Positions 23,813 to 33,200 of a DNA stretch of 64,000 nucleotides are shown here, one piece after another. The stretch spans positions 1 to 64,000 of the forward strand of contig NZ_LMFV01000011.1 in assembly GCF_001427285.1 (NCBI RefSeq), in the 5' to 3' direction. The translations under genes and the position numbers were made by a program. Under the pieces are notes generated by a model. The model saw nothing but the letters and a program-made list of their open reading frames with translations, was not told where the DNA came from and did no database searches. The DNA is from Mesorhizobium sp. Root552. GTDB lineage: Bacteria > Pseudomonadota > Alphaproteobacteria > Rhizobiales > Rhizobiaceae. Each line of letters begins with the position of its first letter. Position 1 is the first letter of the stretch.

Positions 23813-24829
23813 TCACCTCTCTCCCGATTGGTGGATGCCGGGCAGCTTTGGAAGGCCGAAAATCGAAAAGTCTTCGCCGCGCGCCGGAGCTTCGGTGCGG
23901 ATGGCAGCGCGCAGACGCGCAGAACGCGCGCGCGGATTCTGCGACACTTCGGCATCGCCCGGCGTGATCCCGCCGCCCAATTTCTGGAAAGTTGCAGTCC
24001 GCGCTTGCGCCTCGGGCATATGGCGTGAGCCGGCGGCGGCATCGGCGCGGTCAGCGATGAAGCGTTTGACGATCCGGTCTTCCAGCGAATGAAAAGTCAC
24101 CACGGCCAGACGTCCGCCCGGCTTCAGCACTTTTTCGGCAGCGATCAGCGCCTTGGCCAGTTCACCAAGCTCGTCGTTGACGTAGATGCGCAGCGCCTGA
24201 AAAACGCGCGTCGCCGGATGGATCTTGTCCTTGGGCGCGCGACCGATATGGGTCTCGATGGCATCCGCCAGGTCAAGCGTGCGCTCGAACGGCTTCTTTT
24301 CACGACGCGCTTCGATCATGCGGGCAATGCGGCCGGCATGGCGTTCTTCGCCGAGAAAGCCAAAGATGCGGGCGAGATCGCCGGCCTTGAGCCTGTTGAC
24401 GATATCGGCGGCGCTCGGACCGGCCTGCGCCATGCGCATGTCGAGCGGACCGTCCGTGCGAAAGGAAAATCCACGTTCGGCCTGGTCGAGCTGCATCGAA
24501 GAAACGCCGATGTCCAGCACCACCCCGTCAGCCTCGTCTATCTGCTCGGCAAGCGATGAGAACGGCGCATGCACCAGCCGGAGACGTCCTTGCGACTGCG
24601 TCTCCAAAGCCTTGCCGGCAGCGATTGCATCGGGATCGCGGTCGATCGCCACCACGGACGCGCCGCTGTCCAGGATCGCGCTCGTATAGCCACCGGCACC
24701 GAAGGTCCCGTCAATGATGATGTCGCCCTCATTCGGCGCCAAGGCTTCAAGCACCTCGGCAAGAAGGACCGGAATGTGACGGATCAGTCCGCCAACGGCG
24801 GTGTTGTCATCGCCGCGACCCGTCATCAT
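23813..24829 (-). CDS. rsmH: 16S rRNA m4C1402 methyltransferase RsmH
   Basis: RsmH (MraW) methylates N4 of C1402 in 16S rRNA. The product is about 338 residues. It has [13 protein letters not shown] at the start, the SAM-binding motif [14 protein letters not shown], the conserved [20 protein letters not shown], and the C-terminal [14 protein letters not shown]. The ATG overlaps the mraZ stop as ATGA, which fixes this start; the frame is open well beyond it into mraZ. ftsL follows after four bases. Confidence 0.96.
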   Translation of the reverse strand: MMTGRGDDNTAVGGLIRHIPVLLAEVLEALAPNEGDIIIDGTFGAGGYTSAILDSGASVVAIDRDPDAIAAGKALETQSQGRLRLVHAPFSSLAEQIDEADGVVLDIGVSSMQLDQAERGFSFRTDGPLDMRMAQAGPSAADIVNRLKAGDLARIFGFLGEERHAGRIARMIEARREKKPFERTLDLADAIETHIGRAPKDKIHPATRVFQALRIYVNDELGELAKALIAAEKVLKPGGRLAVVTFHSLEDRIVKRFIADRADAAAGSRHMPEAQARTATFQKLGGGITPGDAEVSQNPRARSARLRAAIRTEAPARGEDFSIFGLPKLPGIHQSGER

Positions 24830-25284
24830 TCCGGTCGCTCCCCAAGCTTCGTCCCCTGTCGAAGCTTCAACAGCCTCGCCCGCACTTCCGCCCCATAGGC
24901 GGCAAGCCGGCCAGGCTCCCAGATCTGAAAGAATTGGCCGCGGCCGACGAAGGCCACTTCCATGCCAATTCCGGTATGTTCCCTGATGAAGTCCGGAACC
25001 GTGATGCGTCCGTCCCGATCGAGCTTTAAAAACGTCCCGTCGCCATGACAGAAAAAAGACATGTCGTCCGCGGTCTGGAGAAACGGGTCCTCCTGCGCGA
25101 TACGCTCTTCGTAGCGGTCGAGCAGGTCGAGACCACCGACATCCATCGCAGGAACATCGAGACAGCGCAGCGCGTAAAGCTCGGTATAGCCGCGCTTCTG
25201 CACGACGGAACGGAAATGCGCCGGTACCGAGACGCGCCCCTTGGCGTCTATCCTGTTCACTGAGTTCGACAGAAATCGGTCCAT
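24826..25284 (-). CDS. mraZ: Transcriptional regulator MraZ
   Basis: MraZ is an AbrB-fold DNA-binding protein that represses the dcw operon it heads. The product (about 152 residues) has two SpoVT/AbrB-like repeats. The first is [17 protein letters not shown] and the second [17 protein letters not shown] chose the ATG giving MDRFLSNS because the family starts this way. An ATG ten codons earlier is also open, but its G-rich ribosome site is too close. Its probable target boxes are at 25461-25495. Confidence 0.94.
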   Translation of the reverse strand: MDRFLSNSVNRIDAKGRVSVPAHFRSVVQKRGYTELYALRCLDVPAMDVGGLDLLDRYEERIAQEDPFLQTADDMSFFCHGDGTFLKLDRDGRITVPDFIREHTGIGMEVAFVGRGQFFQIWEPGRLAAYGAEVRARLLKLRQGTKLGERPE

Positions 25285-25460
25285 TACGCGCCACAGCCGC
25301 TTGCGCCGCTGCATCCCTCCCCGTCTTCACGCCGCCGCGGCGCGTTTGCTGGCGATTCTCACCGTTCGAGCGGGCAAATTGCGTCGCACGGAAAGCCGTT
25401 GCGGCTGCCCGTCTGGCGTACGCTTCACCCTGACACGAAACGAAGGCTTGAATCTCGATA

Positions 25461-25495
25461 TGGGATACCATGGGCAACTATGGGCGTCAACGGGA
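25461..25495. promoter_or_regulatory. MraZ boxes upstream of the dcw operon
   Basis: Read on the plus strand, TGGGA, TGGGC, TGGGC and CGGGA occur at 25461, 25471, 25481 and 25491, exactly ten bases apart with five-base spacers. This matches the TGGGN direct repeats with 5-nt spacing described for MraZ operators. The boxes cover the candidate mraZ promoter. Confidence 0.8.
25462..25490 (-). promoter_or_regulatory. Candidate dcw operon promoter (Pmra)
   Basis: On the minus strand TTGACG (-35) and TATCCC (-10) are separated by 17 bases. The implied leader to the mraZ ATG is about 170 bases. Both elements are interleaved with the four TGGGN boxes, so MraZ binding would block RNA polymerase. The rest of the gene-free 25285-25680 interval shows no other gene; it must also hold the promoter of the plus-strand gene at 25681. 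Confidence 0.6.
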
Positions 25496-25680
25496 ACAGG
25501 CTCGGTTGTCCGCTCGCTTCGACCTCACGAAGCACTTGTGCGGCATGCTCGCCTTTATGTTCCATTAAGACTAACGAACCGTTTAGAAATGGGTTGGCGT
25601 AACGCCTGTCTCTTGCAGCGCGCGCCGTGCAGGCATAGCGTCAACCTGCGTTTCTGCAGAATGAAGAAAGTTGCCTATAA

Positions 25681-26814
25681 ATGTCCGATACCCCATCGAG
25701 GTCCGGTAACGCCAAGTCCCGCGCCGCAGCCTTGTCCCACCTCCGCCGCGCTTCGCTCAAAAAAGGAGATTCCATCCCGCTGCCGCTGACCATGGCCGCG
25801 GTTTTCCACGCTCCGGGCGATGCAACCGGCTTCCACCAGTACGGCCGCTTCAGCAACCCGACCTGGGATGCAGTGGAACACATGATCGCCCATATGGAAG
25901 ACGCGCCCTGCGTTGGCTTTCCTTCCGGCATGGGTGCGATTTCAGCCGTGTTCTTCGCGCTTTTGCAGGCCGGCGACCGCGTTCTCATCGCCAGTGACGG
26001 CTACCCGACCACGCGCGGCATCGGCGACCGCTTCCTGAAGAAGTTCGGCGTCGAATACGACACCCGCCCAACCGCCACCTTCCTCGACGGCGGCTTTGCC
26101 GGCTACAAGCTGGCTTTCATGGAAACGCCGTCCAATCCCGGCCTCGACATTTGCGACATCGCTGCCGTGGCCAAGGCTGCCCATGCCGCCGGCGCGCTGC
26201 TGGTGGTGGACAACACGACCATGACACCGCTCGGCCAACGGCCCCTCGATTTCGGCGCGGATATCGTCGTTGCCGCCGACACCAAGGCGCCCAACGGCCA
26301 CTCCGACGTGCTGTTCGGCCATGTCGCCAGCCGCAATCCCGATATCATCGAAGCCGTGAGGGACTGGCGCAAGACCTGCGGCGCGATCCCCGGCCCGTTC
26401 GAAGCCTGGCTGGTGCATCGCGGCCTGGAAACGCTGGACGTGCGCTTCGAGCGCATGTGCGACACCGCAGAATACATCGCGCCGCGCCTCAAGGCCCATC
26501 CCAAGGTGCGCATGGTCCGTTTCCCCGGCCTCGAAGGCGACCCGTCGCACAACCTCGCCCGCGCCCAGATGGAGCGCTTCGGCTTCCTGATCAGCTTCGT
26601 CGTCGCCTCCGAGGATGCCGCCGAGGATTTCATCAACGGTTGCGAACTGATGGAATCCGCCACCTCCTTTGGCGGCGTGCACACATCGGCCGAACGCCGC
26701 ACGCGCCGCGGCGACATCGTGCCTCCCGGCTTTATCCGCATGTCGATCGGCTGCGAGCCGGCCGAAGAACTATGGGAAGCGATCAAGGGATCGCTTGACC
26801 GCCTGTCCGAATAG
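25681..26814 (+). CDS. Cys/Met metabolism PLP enzyme, cystathionine lyase-like
   Basis: This 377-residue protein belongs to the Cys/Met-metabolism PLP-dependent family (cystathionine gamma-synthase/gamma-lyase/beta-lyase). The Schiff-base lysine lies in ADTKAPNGHSD, a variant of the usual TKYxxGHSD. Other family marks are FSNPTWDAVE, GFPSGMGAISA, ETPSNPGLDICDI and VVDNTTMTPLGQRP. Exact reaction cannot be fixed; gamma-lyase is a likely annotation. It is transcribed divergently from mraZ. A second, distinct family member lies at 53513-54796. A hairpin follows the stop codon. Confidence 0.85.
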   Translation: MSDTPSRSGNAKSRAAALSHLRRASLKKGDSIPLPLTMAAVFHAPGDATGFHQYGRFSNPTWDAVEHMIAHMEDAPCVGFPSGMGAISAVFFALLQAGDRVLIASDGYPTTRGIGDRFLKKFGVEYDTRPTATFLDGGFAGYKLAFMETPSNPGLDICDIAAVAKAAHAAGALLVVDNTTMTPLGQRPLDFGADIVVAADTKAPNGHSDVLFGHVASRNPDIIEAVRDWRKTCGAIPGPFEAWLVHRGLETLDVRFERMCDTAEYIAPRLKAHPKVRMVRFPGLEGDPSHNLARAQMERFGFLISFVVASEDAAEDFINGCELMESATSFGGVHTSAERRTRRGDIVPPGFIRMSIGCEPAEELWEAIKGSLDRLSE

Positions 26815-26834
26815 GCGGCGCGCCAAAACAGTGC

Positions 26835-26861
26835 GGCGGTTCAAGACGCACTTGAATCGCC
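26835..26861 (+). terminator. Hairpin after the PLP enzyme gene
   Basis: GGCGGTTCAAG and CTTGAATCGCC form an 11-bp stem with one G-T pair and a 5-base loop, 20 bases past the stop codon. There is no T tract, so it may only be a transcript-end or REP-like hairpin. Confidence 0.4.
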
Positions 26862-26899
26862 GTCACCGCCTTCCAGCGCATCCATCTGGAATAAAAGGA

Positions 26900-27300
26900 A
26901 AAATGCCAGCCGGCCTGTAAGCCGGGTTCTGTATGGCCTCCGCCCCTTGCGGCGCGGAAACGTGGCGGCCATTCATCTTGGACGCCTGTTGCCAGGCATC
27001 TCACGCAACCTACCCGGGCGGTGGGCGGGAAACAGCCCCCGAGGGTTTCCCCTCGCACCGCCCCTATTCGGTTTTGCTCCCGGTGGGGTTTACCATGCCG
27101 CTCCCGTTGCCGGTCGCGCGGTGGGCTCTTACCCCACCCTTTCACCCTTGCCACGAAGTTCGTGGCGGTCTGCTCTCTGTGGCACTTTCCCTGGGGTCGC
27201 CCCCGCCGGCCGTTAGCCGGCACCGTGTTTCCATGGAGCCCGGACTTTCCTCACCCGCAGCCTTTCGGCTCTCGCAGGTGCGGCCGCCCGGCCAGCTGGC
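26900..27300 (-). ncRNA. rnpB: RNase P RNA, bacterial type A
   Basis: This is the catalytic RNA that trims tRNA 5' leaders. On the minus strand it contains conserved core blocks: GAGGAAAGTCCGGGCTCCAT near the 5' side, then a GGGTGAAAGGGTGGGGTAAG segment, and the 3' ACAGAACCCGGCTTA. The P1 helix can be drawn between its ends: GCCAGCTGGCC (27290-27300) and GGCCGGCTGGC (26903-26913) pair with a single G-T wobble. A T-rich run follows the 3' end. Ends are approximate to a few bases. It lies between the PLP enzyme gene and the transglycosylase. Confidence 0.95.
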
Positions 27301-27306
27301 AGCGCG

Positions 27307-27335
27307 TATAAAGGGGCTAGCCAGCCAAAACGCAA
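27307..27335 (-). promoter_or_regulatory. rnpB promoter
   Basis: On the minus strand TTGCGT and TTTATA are separated by 17 bases. The -10 box ends six bases before the predicted RNA 5' end, which is the right distance for a start site there. Confidence 0.7.
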
Positions 27336-27355
27336 CAAAAAAGCAGTCGCAGCCG

Positions 27356-28003
27356 TTAAATCGACGAGCCGAGCGCCGCCATCTGCACCTTCACCTTGCT
27401 GCAATAGGCTGACGAGACGGGATTCATGCGGCGCGCGGCGTGGCCTGCATTGTACTTCAGGATCGTCCCGCACGTCGTGCCGCCGCCGAGGTCATGCGCC
27501 ATCGCCAGGTACTTCATGCCGTACTTGATGTTCGTCTCGGGATTGAACAGCCCCTTGGCGGAGCCGCTGTAGCCCATCATCCTTGCCGTTGCCGGCTTGA
27601 TCTGCATCAGGCCGATCTCGCCCGCGCTTCCCACGGCGTTCGTGCGGTAGTTGCTCTCAACCTGGATGACCGCATGCGCCAGCGAAACTGGCACGCCATA
27701 GCTGGCGGCATAGCGCTGGACGATCGTGTTGAAGCGCGGCCCGCTCGCCGAGTTCGAAGCAACCTGCTTTGTCTCGTTCTTGGACTTCTTCGACGCAGTC
27801 TTGGTGGCCTTCTTGGCAGGTGCAACGCTAGCCTTGGCGCTCTTTTCCGAAGCCTGCTTTTTCTCGGCCTTCTTGGGCGCAACTTGCGATTGGGCGGCCC
27901 CGATCATGCCGGGCAGTTCCATGCGCCCTGCCTGCGCCGTGTTTGCGGCAATAGTTAACACACCAGCGGCAATGGCCGCTGTCAGAACGGACAACTTCTT
28001 CAT
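27356..28003 (-). CDS. Lytic transglycosylase, SLT domain, secreted
   Basis: This 215-residue protein has a signal peptide (LSVLTAAIAAGVLTIAANTAQA). A Lys/Ala/Ser-rich low-complexity linker of about 60 residues follows, then a C-terminal SLT goose-lysozyme-like domain. The catalytic Glu is in VIQVESNYRTNA, followed by GEIGLMQIKPATA and YNAGHAA. It probably cleaves peptidoglycan in the periplasm, and the charged linker may contact the wall or other polyanions. The upstream ribosome site AGGATCTT fits the ATG. Upstream bases 28004-28183 hold no gene, only small dyads (GGGTGA/TCACCC). Confidence 0.9.
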   Translation of the reverse strand: MKKLSVLTAAIAAGVLTIAANTAQAGRMELPGMIGAAQSQVAPKKAEKKQASEKSAKASVAPAKKATKTASKKSKNETKQVASNSASGPRFNTIVQRYAASYGVPVSLAHAVIQVESNYRTNAVGSAGEIGLMQIKPATARMMGYSGSAKGLFNPETNIKYGMKYLAMAHDLGGGTTCGTILKYNAGHAARRMNPVSSAYCSKVKVQMAALGSSI

Positions 28004-28183
28004 AAGATCCTATACTAATTTGGCCGTGGGAATGTATTCACACGGAAGGGCTTCATCGAGGCTTGAACATCTTGCAAAAGACATCCGGAACCTGCTCGGC
28101 CTGCGCTTTGAATGCTGAAATTGTGCCAAAGAAGGCGGATCAAGTCACTTTGGGTGACACGTTGTAATCTAGATCACCCTGTT

Positions 28184-28954
28184 TCAGACTTGACCTAGAC
28201 TTGGTTCAACCGACGCGAGCAGCGATGCCAGCGTACGCCTTGTCGAGCCATCGGCTATCCCATCCACGCGGCGCGGCCGGAAATGGCGCTGGAATGCTTC
28301 GACGACGATTTCGGTCTGCTGGTCGAATTTGCCGGTGATTTCCGCGCCATAGCCGTAGAGAGCCAGCATGGATTGCAACTCTTCGACGGCGCGTCCCTCG
28401 TCGCCCCGGTGCAACACGCGCCCGCGCCTGATCGGCGCCGGCTTCACAAGATGCCCCACCCCAGCCTCGAACAACCTCGGCCACGGGAATTTTTCACCCG
28501 GATCGACTTTGCGCCCCGGCGCGACATCGGAATGCGCCAGCACAAACTCCGGCGCGATGCCGTATCGGTCAATGATGCCCCGGCAAAGATCGACCACCGC
28601 ATCGATCTGGATTACGGGGAATTTCGGATAGCCCAGCGTATGGCCGGGATTAACGATCTCGATACCAACCGAACGCGAGTTGGTATCGGTTACGCCGCGC
28701 CATGAACTCTTTCCCGCATGCCAGGCGCGGTCGCTCTCGCGAACCATCTGCACGATGCGGCCATCCTCATGCACAAGGTAGTGCGACGACACTTCGCTTG
28801 CCGGGTCGCAAAGCCAGGATTCCGCGCCTTGCCCGGTTTCCATCCCGGTATAGTGCAGCACGATCATGTCCGGTTTGCGCGTGCCTTCTCGCGGTCCGAA
28901 ATTCGGCGAAACCCTGACATCTGCTCCGGCGTGGTCGGGCAGGAAACCGCTCAT
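28184..28954 (-). CDS. N-acetylmuramoyl-L-alanine amidase, AmpD-like with peptidoglycan-binding domain
   Basis: This zinc amidase (Amidase_2 family) removes stem peptides from muramic acid or anhydro-muropeptides. The 256-residue product has the zinc-site blocks VLHYTGMETGQGA and SHYLVHEDGRIVQMV, then AWHAGKSSW and AHSDVAPGRKVDPGEKFPW. A C-terminal PG_binding_1 domain follows (GDEGRAVEELQSMLALYGYG). No signal peptide is evident, so a cytoplasmic recycling role like AmpD is likely, though the wall-binding domain is less usual for that. Its start overlaps the preceding DnaJ-domain gene by four bases. Confidence 0.9.
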   Translation of the reverse strand: MSGFLPDHAGADVRVSPNFGPREGTRKPDMIVLHYTGMETGQGAESWLCDPASEVSSHYLVHEDGRIVQMVRESDRAWHAGKSSWRGVTDTNSRSVGIEIVNPGHTLGYPKFPVIQIDAVVDLCRGIIDRYGIAPEFVLAHSDVAPGRKVDPGEKFPWPRLFEAGVGHLVKPAPIRRGRVLHRGDEGRAVEELQSMLALYGYGAEITGKFDQQTEIVVEAFQRHFRPRRVDGIADGSTRRTLASLLASVEPSLGQV

Positions 28955-29670
28955 GCCGCTTGCAGGCTCCGCTCGATGATTTCGTAGGCGGCATTGATTG
29001 CCGCCAGCCGGGTCGTTGCGATCTTGATGAATTCCTGCGGCAGGCCGCGCGCAATTAGCCTGTCGGGATGATTGTCGGCCACCAGCTTGCGGTAGTGCTT
29101 CTTGACCTCGACCAGCGATTTGCCGCGCTCGATGCCAAGCACGACATAAGGGTCCGCGTCGCCCAGGTCGACATGCCGCGACAGGATCGTCTCGTAGTGC
29201 GCGTCTTCGATTTCGAAGATTTCGGCGATACGGCGCAGGAACTGGCCTTCCCGTTCATGCAGCACGCCATCGGCGGTCGCGATATAGAAAAGACCGTCCA
29301 GTATGTCTTCAAGCATCATGCAGTTGTGGGCGCCATTGCCACACAGCCCGGCCATTTGCTCGGCATAGGCCTCGAAACCGGCAATATCGCGCTTGGCAAG
29401 GTCGTAGAGACGGGCCACGTTGCGCGCTTCTTCCTTCGGCACCTCGAAAATAGCCTGAAAGGCGCGCACCTCGTCTTGCGTGACGACACCGTCCGCCTTC
29501 GCCATCTTGGCCGAAAGCGCAATCATCGCGACCGAGAACGCAACCCTGCGCCGCAATTCTGGATCGCCAGCGAACACGGTACGCACGGCTTCGACAACCT
29601 CCGCCACCCCTTGGGTCGCGGAAGCCGACATGCGCTGGATGAATTCACCTATGCGAAGCCAGATCGACAT
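28951..29670 (-). CDS. TerB/DnaJ-domain protein, DjlA-like
   Basis: The 239-residue product has an N-terminal TerB-like helical domain (RRVAFSVAMIALSAKMAKADGVVTQDEV and a second half with IATADGVLHEREGQFL). A C-terminal J domain of about 65 residues carries an intact HPD motif (VADNHPDRLIARG). It should stimulate a DnaK-type chaperone, as DjlA does. Unlike classical DjlA, no clear membrane anchor is visible. The start MSIWLRIGEF is chosen; the frame extends 30 codons further without support. It is coupled to the amidase gene. Confidence 0.87.
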   Translation of the reverse strand: MSIWLRIGEFIQRMSASATQGVAEVVEAVRTVFAGDPELRRRVAFSVAMIALSAKMAKADGVVTQDEVRAFQAIFEVPKEEARNVARLYDLAKRDIAGFEAYAEQMAGLCGNGAHNCMMLEDILDGLFYIATADGVLHEREGQFLRRIAEIFEIEDAHYETILSRHVDLGDADPYVVLGIERGKSLVEVKKHYRKLVADNHPDRLIARGLPQEFIKIATTRLAAINAAYEIIERSLQAA

Positions 29671-29741
29671 GGGCGCTTCATAGAGCGAACGCCCCGCCGC
29701 TATCAAGCTATGATCGGCCCTGGCGCGCGGATTGGCCGCGC

Positions 29742-29775
29742 AAAAAGGAAAGGCCGGCAAATGCCGGCCTTTCCT
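29742..29775 (-). terminator. Rho-independent terminator of the small lipoprotein gene
   Basis: On the minus strand a perfect 14-bp stem (AGGAAAGGCCGGCA and its complement) with a two-base tip is followed by TTTTTG. It begins 15 bases past the stop codon of the lipoprotein gene. Confidence 0.85.
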
Positions 29776-29790
29776 GACATGTGAAGCGGA

Positions 29791-30057
29791 TTACTGCGCA
29801 GGCGCAGGTGCCGGCTGCACGGGCGTCATGGCACCATCATCGGCCGCACCATCCGAAGGCGCAGGCGTAATGCTCTGCGTCGTGGAATTATCGGTCGCAG
29901 GCGGTGTCGTCGCATCGGGTGTTGCCGGCGTCATCGGCTGTTCGGCAGCCGGAGGATTGGTGCTTTGGGTCGTAGTAGTATCGGTCCCGCTGTCACTGCA
30001 GGCAGCAACGCCGAAAAGGGCAAGGGCAGAAACCGACGCTAGAATGAGCTTCTTCAT
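29791..30057 (-). CDS. Small low-complexity lipoprotein
   Basis: This 88-residue protein has a lipoprotein signal peptide (MKKLILASVSALALFGVAAC) with the lipobox GVAAC. The mature part is almost wholly Thr, Pro, Ala, Asp, Gln and Ser, with TTTTQST, TPATPDATTPPATDN and PAPAPAQ stretches. It is likely disordered and anchored in the outer or inner membrane facing the periplasm. No function is recognised. It is monocistronic, with a strong terminator after it. Confidence 0.8.
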   Translation of the reverse strand: MKKLILASVSALALFGVAACSDSGTDTTTTQSTNPPAAEQPMTPATPDATTPPATDNSTTQSITPAPSDGAADDGAMTPVQPAPAPAQ

Positions 30058-30191
30058 CTTATCTCTCCTTCATAATAACGCCCCCGTTTCGGCGGGCGGT
30101 CGAGGAGAAAATGTCCGTCGCGCCAATCCGTTTCATAACGTTGCGTTTCGATCTGTAACAACGCCTCTTTTGGGCCAACGGGTCAAAACCG

Positions 30192-30220
30192 TTGTCGATC
30201 AATCCATTGCGGTCTAACAG
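30192..30220 (+). promoter_or_regulatory. Candidate promoter of the 5-oxoprolinase gene
   Basis: TTGTCG and TAACAG are separated by 17 bases and lie 30 bases before the chosen ATG. The match is moderate. Confidence 0.4.
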
Positions 30221-30249
30221 GCGTGGAAAATATCAGCGGAGAGCGGGCG

Positions 30250-33200
30250 ATGCCGAACGCCAAGTGGGATTTCTGGATCGATCGCGGCGGCACCTTCACC
30301 GATATCATTGGCCGTGATCCAGAAGGCCTCTTTCATTCCCGCAAGCTCCTGTCGGAGAGCCCCGAAGCCTACTCGGACCCCGCCATTCAGGGCATCCGCG
30401 ACCTGCTCGGCCTGAAATCGCATGAGCCGGTTCCCTCGCACCTTATCGGCGATCTCAAGATGGGTACGACGGTCGCTACCAATGCGCTTCTCGAACGCAA
30501 GGGCGACCGCGTCCTGCTCCTCATCACCAAGGGTTTTCGAGACGCGCTGCGGATCGCCTACCAGGCGCGGCCCGACATCTTTGCCAAAGAGATCATCCTG
30601 CCCGAGCAACTCTATGAACGTGTGGTCGAGGTGGATGAACGTGTCCTCGCCGACGGTTGCGTCGAGCGCCTGCTCGACATCGCGGACGTCAAGCCCGCCA
30701 TCGAACAGGCCAAGTCTGACGGCATCGATGCCGTTGCCATCGTCTTCATGCATGCATGGAAATATCCCGATCACGAAAACGCCGTCGCCAAGGTCTGCCG
30801 CAAGCTTGGCTTCGGCCAGATTTCGGTGAGCCATGAAGTCTCGCCGTTGATCAAGCTGGTCGGGCGTGGCGACACGACGGTGGTGGATGCTTACCTCTCG
30901 CCCATCCTGTCGCGTTACGTCCGCAACGTCGCGCAGGAACTCGGCGTCGACAACACGCAGACCGAAAGCCCAGCCATTCCGGCCGAAGTCCGAGCGCGCG
31001 ACGGCGCGCCGAGTGATGGTTCACCCGCCCCGGCGGAGGCCAGCGAGCGGAGCGAGCGCTCGGCCGCGAGCCCAAGATTAATGTTCATGATGTCCTCGGG
31101 CGGCCTGACCGCGGCAGACATGTTCCAGGGCAAGGATGCGCTTCTATCCGGGCCGGCTGGCGGCGTCGTCGGCATGGTGGAAACCGCGAAGCTTGCCGGC
31201 TTCGGCAAGGTCATCGGCTTCGACATGGGCGGCACGTCGACCGACGTCGCGCATTATGACGGCAACTACGAACGTGCTTTCGATACCGAAGTGGCGGGCG
31301 TCAGGGTACGTGCGCCGATGATGCGCATTCACACCGTCGCTGCGGGCGGCGGTTCGATCCTCCACTACGAGGCTGGCCGCTTCCGGGCAGGCCCCGACTC
31401 CGCCGGAGCCAATCCCGGCCCCGCCTGCTACCGGCGGGGCGGACCGCTCACCGTCACCGATGCCAACGTGATGCTGGGCAAGCTCCAGCCCGACCTGTTC
31501 CCTGCAATCTTCGGCGCCAATCAGAACGAGAGATTGGATGCATCCATCGTACGCGAGAAATTCGAGGCATTGGCAGCCGAGATCGGTGGCGGCCGCACGC
31601 CGGAAGCGGTGGCGGAAGGGTTCATCACCGTCGCGGTCGAAAACATGGCCAATGCCATCAAGAAGATTTCTGTCCAGCGCGGCTATGATGTCACCGAGTA
31701 CCTGCTGAACTGCTTTGGCGGCGCAGGTGGCCAGCACGCCTGCCTGGTGGCGGATGCGCTCGGCATGGAAGCCGTGCTCATCCATCCCTTTTCGGGCTTG
31801 CTCTCCGCCTACGGCATCGGCCTGTCCTCCATCTTCGCCTCGCGCCAGCAGGCGCTGCTCCAGCCGCTGGAAGATTCTTCCTTGCTGGCAATCGATCAGT
31901 TGATCGGCTCACTTGAGCAGGCGGTCGTGGAGGAACTTGCGAAACAAGGCGTTGCCAACTCGGCAATTGCCGTGAAGCCGATCCTGCACATCCGTTATGA
32001 CGGGACGGATACCTCGCTTCCGGTAGGTTTCGGGCACGGATCGATCGAGCTGGCGAGAACGAGCTTCGAGACCGATCACAAGGCCCGCTTCGGCTTCATC
32101 TATGACGGAAAACCCATGGTCGTCGAAGCGGTCGGCGTCGAAGGCTCCGACACCAGCACCAAGGGGTTGGGCGAGCTTGTTTCAGATATCGAGGACATCG
32201 CCGCAACGTCCTCACAAACCGGCAGGATCTTTATCGAAGGCGACTGGCGCGATGCCGGCATTTTCCTCCGTGATCGACTGAAGCCGGGCCACAAGATCCT
32301 CGGCCCGGCGCTGGTGATCGAGCCGAACCAGACGATCGTGATCGAGCCCGGTTGGGAGGCGACGATTACCGCCAGGAACCACGTCCTGATGCGCCGCATC
32401 GAAAAGAAGCGCCGTCAGGAAGCCCTCGGCACCAAGGCCGATCCGGTCATGCTGGAAGTGTTCAACAACCTGTTCATGTCGATCGCCGAGCAGATGGGCG
32501 TCACGCTCCAGAACACCGCCTATTCCGTGAACATCAAGGAACGGCTGGATTTTTCCTGCGCGGTGTTCGACGGCACCGGCGCGCTGGTAGCCAACGCTCC
32601 GCATATGCCGGTTCATCTTGGGTCCATGGATCGGTCGGTCGAAACCATCATCCGGCTCAACGCCGGCAATGTGCGCCCCGGCGACGTCTTTGCGCTCAAC
32701 GCGCCTTACAATGGCGGCACGCACCTGCCCGACATCACCGTGGTGACGCCGGTGTTTGACGATAAGGAAGAGGAAATCCTCTTCTGGACCGCCTCGCGCG
32801 GCCATCATGCCGATGTCGGCGGAACGGCCCCCGGCTCGATGACGCCGCTGGCCACCACGGTTGATGAAGAAGGCATCCTTTTCGACAATTTCCAGATCGT
32901 CGAACGCGGCCGCTTCCGCGAGGCCGAACTGCATGCCCTTTTGACCGACCACCCCTACCCCGCGCGCAATCCGCGCCAGAACGTCGCCGACCTGAAGGCC
33001 CAGATCGCCGCTAATGAAAAAGGCACTGCGGAATTGAAGAAAATGGTCGCCCATTTCGGCCTCGATGTCGTCGAGGCCTATATGGGTCATGTTCAGGACA
33101 ACGCCGCCGAAAGCGTGCGCCGCGTGCTCGAGCGCCTGCCTGACAGCTCGGAATATGAATACCCGACCGATACCGGCCAGGTGATCAAGGTCAAGATCAC

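Noticed and set aside
26951-27412. Open frames on both strands over the RNase P gene
   Set aside because: The conserved RNA core and P1 pairing explain this segment; the frames are chance.
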